A stretch of 18,821 nt of DNA from Euperipatoides rowelli (Eukaryota; Onychophora; Udeonychophora; Euonychophora; Peripatopsidae), in assembly GCA_003024985.2 (NCBI GenBank), contig PXIH01S0000100.1; one strand, given 5' to 3'. Made by a program: the position numbers and the translations under genes. A model generated the notes under the pieces. The model was given only the letters and a program-made list of their open reading frames with translations. It was not told where the DNA came from and made no database searches. Positions 8,948 to 16,845 of this stretch are shown in pieces; positions within the stretch are counted from its first letter, which is position 1, and every line of letters begins with the position of its first letter.

Positions 8948-9452
8948 CAGTTTCTCAACGGTTTTGTAAAGCGGTCCAAAAAATACTAGTTTAACAAAAA
9001 AAACTTTCCGCGGTTTGCATTCACTACACACTTATTTTATAAGTGACCGAATTATACGATTTATAATTTTATTATGTATGCACATGACTATACTTAACAA
9101 AAAATAGCATTACACTAATCCTAGTTTAAAATAGACATACAAATTATTAATGACATTGGGCGCAGGTGTCACCACTGGGCATCATGCTGTTTGTGCAGCA
9201 TTATAATACCGCTGTTTGTCATTTTTAATGTTCTATTAACACACATTATCTTTCGATTAAATAAATAATATTGGAATAAATAAATATGTTAATTTATTTT
9301 GAAAATAGTGACAATTCTGGTTTTTAAATTGCAATTGCAACTAGAATATATTAATTCCTGATCGAAAAATGTTTGAACGTAACTTTCGTGCAGTCCACTT
9401 AATCATTCAGTAGTCCAGAATAGGACCGTGGTCCACTGGTTGAGAAGCCCTA
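8948..9452. mobile_element. 505-bp non-autonomous hAT-type element
   Basis: The left end CAGTTTCTCAAC (8948) and the right end, in inverse TAGGGCTTCTCAACCAGTGG, both carry the TTCTCAAC core well known from hAT termini. The inverted ends continue to a shared CGGTCC about 30 bp in. Flanks TATTTACG (8940-8947) and TATTGACT (9453-9460) agree at 6 of 8, fitting an 8-bp hAT target duplication. No transposase frame is present. A small 6-bp hairpin ATGCTG/CAGCAT lies at 9184-9201. Confidence 0.7.
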
Positions 9453-9559
9453 TATTGACTATACATTCTCGCCATTATTTTTAACCTACGTTTATCTCCG
9501 TTGATATTGACATCCATATTTTGACCTTAGTTTCCAACCAAGCAATTTTGAAATTTTTT

Positions 9560-9784
9560 TTATATTGTCTGTATTTCAGATGTAACATTGTCCAATAGCC
9601 CCAAAACAACCAATCATAGGTTGGCTTACATTCTTTTTGCAGTAGTGTTATTTTATTTATTACTTGCGGTATTTTTAAATATGCTTTAATATTTATGTTG
9701 GACTTAGAATTAGGGTGTGGTTAAGGTTAAAGATCATCTAATATGCTCAAGGAAAATGTTACATCTAAGATCCAGACACTAGTA
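9560..9784. mobile_element. Element B: 225-bp short relative of element A
   Basis: The right end, GATCCAGACACTAGT (9769-9783), matches element A's right end (GATCCAGACGCTAGT). The left end GTCTGTATTTCAGATGTAAC (9567-9586) pairs with the right end's GTTACATCTAAGATCCAGAC. Next to the left end, CCAAAACAACCAATCA and GGTTGGCTTACATT parallel A's CCAAAACAGCCAATCA and GGTCGGCTTGCATT. GTTGGACTTAG and GGTTAAGGTTAAAGATC parallel A's right block. Compared with A it lacks about 650 bp of the middle. The flanking duplication is not convincing (5 of 8). Confidence 0.8.
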
Positions 9785-9889
9785 AAATCTTGATCTATTT
9801 TTTATTACCGTACCACACTTTTATTAAGTTGCACGGTCTGTTTCCCATTTTCTGGGTTAAATCTTGTGATTGAATTTTCACCCGCTTCC
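9785..9889. other. Short spacer before the 166-bp duplication
   Basis: It contains TTTATTAAGTTGCACGGTCTG and a GCTTCCCATTGTCCAGTTGA block that leads into the duplicated segment. It may be part of the same unrecognised repeat family. No coding frame was seen. Confidence 0.3.
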
Positions 9890-10225
9890 CATTGTCCAGT
9901 TGACTTGAAATTTGTCATATAGGTTCATTCCAGGTGACAATACGTAATTATTGTCATATTTCATTTTATTAAAAAATGGAATATGACAAGATTATGAGTG
10001 AACGATCGTGAAGGGCGCCCACTAGACTAAAACTAAATAAAGACTAAAAAGCGCTCATTACCCAATTGACTTGAAATTTGTCATATAGGTTCATTCCTGG
10101 TGGCAATACAATAATCAGTCATAATTATTGGTGAAATTTTATTAATAAATTTAAAAAAATGAAATATGCTTTAAGTTTATGACTGAACAATCATGAAGGG
10201 TGCTCACTAGACTAAAACTAAATAA
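9890..10225 (+). repeat. Tandem duplication, period 166 bp, two copies
   Basis: TTGACTTGAAATTTGTCATA starts at 9900 and again at 10066. Both copies continue with TAGGTTCATTCC, GGTGACAATA or GGTGGCAATA, a variable AT-rich middle, then GAAGGGCGCCCACTAGAC or GAAGGGTGCTCACTAGAC, TAAAACTAAATAA and AAAAAGCGCTCA. A partial third repeat of the last part (ACTATACTAATTCTAAATAAA) follows to about 10275. The conserved ends and variable middle suggest an old tandem duplication. No family was recognised. Confidence 0.85.
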
Positions 10226-10275
10226 TGGCTAAAAAGCGCTCACTATACTAATTCTAAATAAAGACAAAAAATATC

Positions 10276-10841
10276 ACAATTTTTATCTAAAACGCACTAA
10301 AAAGTAGAAAATAATTAACTAAAAATAAATGGGGGGGGGGGGGGAAGGGTACTCATATAATATTAAATTTTATAAGCACTCCACATTTTTATTTTTAGTA
10401 AAATTATTTTTAAAATGATTTTATTCCCAATATTTTTAATTGCTTAGTTGCTAATTAAAAACATTAATACCTATAAAACTTGACATAACATTTGGGCAAT
10501 TTTAGATAAATTTGTGCCTATGACCAAATTCAATACCATTTCTTAATCAAATTGGGAAAGCACTAACAAGTAATTCTAGACTGAAGTGATTAAACATGGT
10601 TGTCATGGTAACTAGAAATCAATAGCAAAACAACTAAGTTTTTAAGGAATTTAAAATATGAAGCCTAATTTTTCTATAAATTGTCCTTTTGTATATCTTT
10701 CATTTTTATAGAAATAGTTTGTGTACTGTTGTTAAAGCACTAACCTGAATTTAAACCCAGAATCAGCAGTGAGCAAATATAAAAATGTGGTGCGACAATA
10801 ACTGAAGCAAGCTTTTGTTTTCTGCAACCTATTAGGAGAAA
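10276..10841. other. AT-rich spacer with a G14 run
   Basis: It contains a run of 14 G at 10331-10344. It also has a near-perfect RFX-type X-box palindrome at 10599-10612 (GTTGTCATGGTAAC, one base off GTTGCCATGGTAAC). No coding sequence was recognised, and no neighbouring gene gives the X-box a context. Confidence 0.4.
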
Positions 10842-11143
10842 CAGAGTTGTATCTCGGCATCATATCTGGGGGAGGNCAGCGAAATTGACCTTGCATGCTG
10901 AACCAAAAATTTAGGTACCGATATTTAATATAAAGTTGTCCATCTTTAATAATATTATGAGTGTAAAGTAAAAATTAAGGGTTATTAAAATGTCCATACA
11001 ACCAAAAAAAAAAAAGCTTGCCAAAATATTTGTTTGGGGAGAACACTCGCAGAAATTGGGGGTGGCAGAAGCCAACTTTGCCCCCCACTTTACACAAATA
11101 TCTAGAAATTTGGGGGCAACAAAAATACCTAGATCCACTACTG
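10842..11143. mobile_element. Element F: 302-bp hAT-type MITE
   Basis: The left end CAGAGTTGTATCTCGG (10842) and the right end, in inverse CAGTAGTGGATCTAGG, resemble the widespread hAT terminus with core GTGGATCTAGG. Flanks AGGAGAAA (10834-10841) and AGAAGAAT (11144-11151) agree at 6 of 8. Internal GC-rich blocks include TGGGGGAGG, TTGGGGGTGGCAG and GCCCCCCACT. The frames at 10911-11138 and 10975-11160 (minus) and 10990-11280 (plus) overlap each other and this element, so they are shadows. One N lies at 10876. Confidence 0.65.
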
Positions 11144-11204
11144 AGAAGAATTACGGTCAAAAAATGTCAACAAGATTAACCTTTATTTTTCCATCGTTGG
11201 ATCA

Positions 11205-11580
11205 TATAGGGTCATATGTAAACTCCATCACACATTTTTTTCCTATTTTGTACTCCCCTTCATCACAACTTCTCACGTAATTCAATACCCCCTATATGAA
11301 ATTACATCACAAATTTTTTACCCCCTCCTTCCCACAAAGTATAACCCCTGTTCACATAAGCATGTGTATGTGAACAGGAGTATAGTGAGCATCTGTAAAC
11401 AGGTGCGTGCTTAACTGCTTATATTTAATTTATCGTAAACACATATGAAAATTTGTTAAATTAAAAAACAAACTGTGACATCATATTTCAAACCCCTTTC
11501 TCCCCACCCCCATTGTCACATATCATCATTTACATTCTAATCCCCTCCCACCCTTCTCATGTGATGACTGACCCCTATGG
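11205..11580. other. C-rich degenerate repeat tract with a 12-bp hairpin
   Basis: A motif of CATCACA or GACATCATA followed by T-rich then C-rich sequence (CCCCT, CCCCTCC, CCACCC) recurs loosely at about 11227, 11303, 11478 and 11520. This suggests decayed copies of one repeat. A perfect 12-bp stem, CCTGTTCACATA (11347-11358) with TATGTGAACAGG (11367-11378), encloses an 8-nt loop. No termini or target duplication could be defined. Confidence 0.4.
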
Positions 11581-11658
11581 GGTTCATGATTCATCCCAGA
11601 AAATCTTTTCAAAAGTTATTAGGGAAGGTGGGAGTGTCAAACACACAGACGGATAATA

Positions 11659-11980
11659 ATTTTAAACTAGAAACGGGGCCCAATAAGTTACATTTTTAAC
11701 ATTGGTCATTGGCACAAGTATTTTGGGCATTATGGTAAGGCTGATGGAAGTTGTGTCAAATTATCGAAATTGATCAAAAAATAATTATTTCACTGTAGAT
11801 TATCATAGGGTTGGGGCATAGTGGGGTTTTAGGACATGGGTTCAGGGTTATGGTAAGGTTAGGACTGTAACTAAAAAAAATATATAAATATATAATGTTC
11901 CTAACCATTTGTACACTAATTATTTCTTAAACAATAAAGGTGAAAATGTTACTTATTGAGCCCCGTTTCTAGGCTCTCGT
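11659..11980. mobile_element. Element C: 322-bp MITE with exact 9-bp flanking repeat
   Basis: CTAGAAACGGGGCCCAATAA (11667) is repeated in inverse near the right end, ending GTTTCTAG at 11972. The inverted repeat covers about 30 bp with few changes. Eight bases outside each inverted repeat lie exact copies of CGGATAATA (11650-11658 and 11981-11989). A 9-bp duplication is usual for Mutator-like elements, but the outermost 8 bases of the two ends do not match each other, so the class is open. The middle (11784-11871) is shared with element D in reverse. Confidence 0.8.
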
Positions 11981-13063
11981 CGGATAATATTCCTAGGCTA
12001 AACATGGAAGAGAGGGGATATCTAAATTATTTTTTTATATGACAGAATTATATACTGTATTAGAAATATTATAAGTCTAGCAACCCAAGTTCGATTTCAT
12101 GCTTACCTATTAGGCTAACGATTTAAATGGAGCCAAAGAAAATATGGAATTTTAAGCACGGTTTTAAAGCAACATTTCTAAAATTGTTTACCGTATGCAG
12201 AATCGAATTAGAAACAAATCCTGTTAATTAATTCATTATAGCATTTTTACATTCTTCTTTTTTTTTTTCACCTACGGCCGTACCTTATGAAATATTTTCA
12301 TAACTGAAATGGAAAAATAACTAGCCTACAAAAGATTCAAAGAATATATTCTTAGACTAATTATCATTCGAGAATTTTAAAAATATATTAAAAACAAAAA
12401 AAAAAAAACACGGTGTGACTCAGGAAATGTGCTTCATTGTCTAAAAACTCATGATCAGATCACAAGATTTTTTTTTTTGCCTTGCTGAATAATAATAACA
12501 TAGACTAATTATGACTAGCTCTGAGACAGCACAGCTCTTCCAAGGTGAGGGAGAATATCTTCTCTGAATAAAGTTAGTGACTGAACAAATTCAGCCATTT
12601 CCCTGTTTCCAAATGCTAATTTATTGCAAGCCGTTTTTGTGCAGGGAAATTAATCTTTGAGAATAAATAAAACTCTATTAAATTCTATTGATTTTTTTTA
12701 TAAAAAAGTGAATGGTGAAATGAAAATCTAATTAAATTGAGCAAACAAAACAATGGAATCTTGATATTGAGCTGATAGAGATCATGATTGAATCCGTCAG
12801 TCCTACCGACTGAACTTAATTACAGACAGAAAATTGTTATAAGGACTAGGGTCTACCTACTTATTTATTTAGGCTACACATCGTACACGACCGATTATTA
12901 TTTTAGTCAGACGAATTTTTGGCAAGTGAGCAGTGCGAAGTCATACTTGAACTCGAGGGACCGTTTATTTATTTTGTATTAGGAGATGGTTAAGTCACAG
13001 CAGAAATTCTGCTCTGCTTGAGTTATTTGTGTATACTAATAAATCCACAGATGTGGGGGAGTG
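11981..13063. other. AT-rich spacer; possible tiny spliced gene, otherwise nothing
   Basis: This is mostly unremarkable AT-rich sequence with poly-A and poly-T runs near 12255, 12400 and 12470. At 12511 an ATG opens 11 codons ending at a donor-like AAG/GTGAGG (12545). A branch-like CTAAT and TTTTTGTGCAG (ending 12644) follow 100 bp later, and the joined frame stops at 12668-12670. A 15-bp palindrome AGCAGAAATTCTGCT lies near 13000. The frame at 12788-12982 shows no family resemblance. Confidence 0.4.
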
Positions 13064-13278
13064 CAAGGGCGTATTTAGGTTGTGTGTTTGTGTGTGTCCA
13101 GGGGATCTGACATACCACAAAATTTTAAACCAAAATCTCAACAGCTAAAAAAAAGCTTATCAAATCTGTCAAAAAAAAAAAGAACAAAACGCCCCTCCCC
13201 CCCCCTCAAAAAAAAAAGTTTATAAAAATAATATACAACCCAGACACCCCCAAAATTAATTTTCAGGCTAAGCTACTG
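13064..13278. mobile_element. Element H: possible hAT-type MITE, weak
   Basis: The left end CAAGGGCGTATTTAGG resembles the termini of elements F and G (compare CAAGGGTGTATATATG). A candidate right end, GGCTAAGCTACTG (13266-13278), reads CAGTAGCTTAGCC in inverse and agrees only in part. Flanks GGGGAGTG and TGGGGGTT agree at 5 of 8. Internal GT- and C-rich tracts (C9 at 13197-13205) are like those in F and G. Only the left end is convincing. Confidence 0.35.
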
Positions 13279-13329
13279 TGGGGGTTGGAGAAGAGAGGTA
13301 AATATAAAACAACATAAGGAGTGAATCTT

Positions 13330-13600
13330 CCAAAGCCAGGGCCAATGAAAGGTAGGGGGGCAGGGTGACAAAATTACCAGGGCCCTGGTCAAGGTAAAAA
13401 AAGTCCATACAATAAATAAAAGCTTATCAAGGGAACTAAGGGGTGACACAGATGCACGGACAAGGGGCACATAGACTTGGCCAAAGTAAAAAAAATGGCC
13501 ACTCACAAAAAAAAAAAAAAAAAAAAAATTCACGAACATGGGGCCCGTAAAAAAAATTTCCCTGGGTCCCGTACAGGTTCTTGACGCTCTAGTGATGAAG
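13330..13600. other. GGGCCC-rich repetitive tract with A22
   Basis: The motif TGGTCAAGGTAAAAAAA (about 13385) recurs as TTGGCCAAAGTAAAAAAA (about 13477) and GGCCCGTAAAAAAA (about 13541). Other blocks are CCAGGGCC, CCAGGGCCCTGG and CCCTGGGTCCC. A run of 22 A lies at 13507-13528. The overlapping open frames 13273-13680 (minus, with many consecutive Phe codons from the A run) and 13538-13849 (plus) cross these repeats and the start of element D. They are not credible genes. Confidence 0.5.
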
Positions 13601-13782
13601 ATCATGAAAGGCAAATACGAATCTATTATCAAGCATAGGCCAACACCAAACTTTAATAGTATTTTATGCTGGGGTGGCAATCAGGAGGGGGAAGTTGCCC
13701 CCCTCCAGCTTTGGCTGTTGGGAAACCAAGTTGAAGGAGTAAAAACTGTTGGTAAATTTAAAAAAAAATGTGATCAGAGATT

Positions 13783-14033
13783 GGTCAGATTCCGTTATCT
13801 GCCCACCAACATAAATAAAATTTGGAGTCATTGTACAACTAAAACGTAGTAGCGTGTGCAATTAGTATTTTTTCTCACCGATTTTAGTATATTTTCTTTA
13901 CAGTCCTAACCTCACCATAACCCTGAACCCTAGGATAATCTAGAGGTGAAATAATCTTTTGCTGAGTGCCACTCTAGATAATTTCAACTTACTACCGTAA
14001 GCCATATTGGTGGGCAGATAACGGAATCTGACC
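13783..14033. mobile_element. Element D: 251-bp MITE with perfect 27-bp inverted ends
   Basis: The left end 13783-13809 begins GGTCAGATTCCGTTATCTGC and is an exact inverse match to 14007-14033 over 27 bp. The flanks CAGAGATT (13775-13782) and CAAAGATT (14034-14041) agree at 7 of 8, a clear 8-bp target duplication. The perfect ends suggest this is the youngest element here. The core 13898-13955 is shared in reverse with element C although the ends are unrelated. No transposase is encoded. Confidence 0.9.
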
Positions 14034-14354
14034 CAAAGATTTTTGGGATTTTTAAAATAATGACGTGGGAAATTTAACATATTGACCCACTAACATAGAT
14101 CTGAAGATCAGATGCAGGTACCTGGTCATCAGCAACTGTTTCTTGTTTTTCTGTTTCCTCTACCTCATGGTTGCCCTGCCTAGTATAGTCTAGTCTAGAT
14201 TATTTCAATAGATGTTGTTTTATGTGTCCATTCATGTTGATTTAATCAAATAAATTTTTGATATTAAAAAAATGTTATTAAGTTGACGATTTGGCAGTAA
14301 ATATTTATCAAAAAATCATTGGGGTTTGAAATTTGAGGAGTAAGGATTATAAAA
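14034..14354. other. AT-rich spacer, nothing recognised
   Basis: This is ordinary AT-rich sequence with no repeat, gene or RNA that I could support. Confidence 0.5.
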
Positions 14355-14404
14355 TTACTCCCCCCCCCCCCCGCCTCCAATAAAATTGTCTAGCTACGTC
14401 AGTT
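14355..14404 (-). mobile_element. Fragment of a hAT-like terminus with C13
   Basis: Read on the minus strand, CTGACGTAGCTAGACAATTT followed by a G13 tract (complement of 14360-14372) resembles the GTAGCTAG-type hAT terminus plus the G-rich tract seen in element G. No opposite end or target duplication was found, so only one end is called. Confidence 0.4.
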
Positions 14405-16440
14405 CTTTTATGCATTATATTATTCTTCAAATGGGTAAAAAATAACTTTAACAAAATTATTTACTAATATACTTAAATTGTTTTCATTAATATAAATACA
14501 TTTTATTCATTTATGATTATTGTAAATTTGATATCAGGCAGTAAAAGCTTATTTCGCCCCCCCCCCACCCCTTCAGTCATCCTGTTTTTAGTTACTATGA
14601 TTTTATGCCTTAAGCTGTATCCTGTAAGGACAAAAAAAAAAGAAATGTAGTGTTCTATATATTTTCTGCATTTAAAGCCTTATGCTCTATACTCCCTCAT
14701 GATAAATATATATAAATTAAATAAAAAGGATCAGAAAGAACAAAGCACATTTCAGCATCTTTGTTTATATAAAAGAATTAATATTGAAACAGTCCCTTAT
14801 ATTGTTTCCTGGGCCCCTGTGCCAGATATAATGTACCTCCTCCACCCTGACCAATGCCACTATAATTTGAAAGTAATTAAGCTTAAACAGATGATTGTTA
14901 AGTTTTATTTTGTCATTGTTGAAGCAATATTTTCTTATATACTGTAATTAGAAACTTTAATATGATTTTTTTTTTTAATTATATTTCCAACAGACCAGAA
15001 GTTAGAATAAAATTCTCACCAAAATTGGCAAAAAAATAAATAAAAGAATATATATATATTTGAGACTTTCATACAATTTTTTTTTTAAGAAAATAATTTT
15101 TTAATAGTAAATGAATTTGAAAAATAAGAGGACAAAATGACTGATCTAAATAAAGCACAAATATTTTTTAACTTCGAATAAGAACAAGTCTTCTTTTTCT
15201 GCATTATCCAGTTAATTACTAACCCATCCCCGGAAAACTATTCATGATGACATGTTCTGCTTATTTAATATTTATTATCCTTTGTCATTGTTTACGACCT
15301 TGAGAACGACAACCTTTGTTTTAATTGGATTACCGTACTCAGATAATTAATTATCTGCTTTGTGGAATGAATTCTTGTACAATAGTTTAGATAATGGAAA
15401 ATGTATAACAGCTTTGTAACTGGTTGGGAAAGAAACAAGATTAGTTAGTGATAGCAATTTTTGTAAAGAAAAATGACAATTTTTTTTTAACAACTTTTGT
15501 TTTTCTCTGCACAAAGGTAACCTCCTCCTCCGCCCCATATGTGAGGGTGGAGGCACGCTCCAAATTGTTTGTCTTATCTTCTACAGATATAAATAGGATT
15601 TTGGTATTTCCTAACTCTTGACTAATCTATGACATTATACAATACGGTATAAAGAAATGTATGAAAATTAAAACAAAATTCCAAAGAGTGGAGGGGTTAA
15701 AGGGTGAAAATAAATTAGACTACAGTGTTTTCATGAATAATTTAAAATATGTATAAAGTTTAAAAAGTTGTGCAACTTTGGTTTTAAGTAGAACGTACAA
15801 TAAATGCACACATCAATTTATTTATTGTACGATTCTGCCTATATATAATTAAGCCTTCGCCATTTCCACAAATTAACAAAAAGAAAAGTAAAAAAAAACA
15901 AAAACAATAACAAATTCTATTTTTTTTCTTTTAGAAAAATAACATACAATTATCAAATTATATAAATGGTATAATAAAAAAAGGACATTTACAGAAAATC
16001 GCAAAAATAAAAATAAATACTCGTAATAATAAAACAAATAAGGTACCGGTAACCACGTTTTTTTTCTATAAATAAAAAAGAAAGCGTACAATATTCCTTA
16101 TCTAATATATTTTTATCGTTTGTAACCGATAATATTTTCATTCATGTAATTTTCCTACATTTTAATCGAAATAAGTAAATCTTTAATATCAATCGAGTTC
16201 AATAAACTTGGCAAATGTGAATTCATTTTAGGTTTAATATATACAGTACATAATCCTAATAGCACATTTCTCTCTCCCCAGGAGTAACCTTCTATAATCT
16301 AAATAATGAGGACATCTGATTAAAATATGATACAATTTTTGGATTTGTTTTAATTTATAGACTAAACAAATTATTACTCTATCAATACTACATAAATTAT
16401 CTACGGTACGTAAAATATCTCTGTATAGTAGTGTTAGACC
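14405..16440. other. AT-rich spacer with small palindromes and one repeat fragment
   Basis: It contains a C10 run (14557-14566), and a GGGCCCCTGTGCC to CCACCCTG block (about 14809-14850) resembling the right part of element E1. It also has an 18-bp perfect palindrome CAGATAATTAATTATCTG (15340-15357), and a 12-bp hairpin CGTACAATAAAT/ATTTATTGTACG (15794-15831) with a 14-nt loop. The open frames at 14699-14947, 15347-15556, 15873-16091 and 16234-16491 are AT-driven and show no family resemblance. The last one runs into the terminus of element G. Confidence 0.5.
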
Positions 16441-16845
16441 CAGCGGTGTATATAGAAAATATTTTCGGGGGGGGGGGGCAAGCATATTCATCCATCAGAT
16501 TAGTAGGATATAGTTTCCTAGTATGCCTATCCGGAGTTTTTAAAACAAAATCATTTTACCGCTCTAAATATGGTTGATCAGTGATCAACCATATTTAGAG
16601 CGTTAAAATGATTTCATTGATCACAGACATAAAAAGTTTACAAAAACCGGGTTATAATTTAAAGGAATACAACTTGTTTTAAGTTGTCTGGACGTTTTGT
16701 TGACTGTCTTATTTTGATAAGGTTTTTTTTTTTTTGACCTGTCTGGATGTTCTATGTCTTTGTTGACTTTTTTACTATGTCATAATATTTTATTTTGGGG
16801 GGGGGCATGGGCCCTTGGCCCCCCCCCCCCATATATACACCCTTG
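16441..16845. mobile_element. Element G: 405-bp hAT-type MITE containing a 67-bp palindrome
   Basis: The left end CAGCGGTGTATATAG and the right end, in inverse CAAGGGTGTATATATG, match at 12 of the first 14 bases. Both ends lead into G-rich tracts: G12 at 16467-16478 and, on the other side, C12 at 16819-16830. Flanks GTTAGACC (16433-16440) and GTTAGGCC (16846-16853) agree at 7 of 8, a good hAT-type target duplication. The near-perfect palindrome at 16548-16614 lies inside. Frames 16752-17048 (minus) and 16754-17011 (plus) mirror each other across the right end and are spurious. Confidence 0.85.
16548..16614. repeat. 67-bp near-perfect palindrome (33-bp arms, 1-nt centre)
   Basis: Arm 16548-16580 and arm 16582-16614 are inverse complements at 32 of 33 positions, with one mismatch (16559 against 16603) and a single central G at 16581. 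The centre reads TGGTTGATCAGTGATCAACC. A spacerless palindrome of this length can extrude as a cruciform or snap back as a hairpin, and is often unstable in cloning. Confidence 0.95.

Noticed and set aside
10990-11280. 96-codon plus-strand open frame
   Set aside because: It begins before an A12 run, runs through the end of element F into unrelated sequence, and two minus-strand frames mirror it.
12075-12125. tRNA gene suggested by AGTTCGATTTC and an A-box-like TAGCCTAATAGG
   Set aside because: The B-box match is on the plus strand and the A-box match on the minus strand, facing each other, so they cannot belong to one tRNA.
13273-13680. 135-codon minus-strand open frame, the longest in the window
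   Set aside because: It reads a 22-A run as a row of Phe codons and crosses the GGGCCC-rich repeats. It overlaps another frame on the opposite strand and shows no family motif.
14217-14412. Full hAT element bounded by GTTTTATG and CTTTTATG
   Set aside because: The flanks match at 7 of 8, but the left boundary has no terminal sequence resembling the right end, so only a right-end fragment was called.
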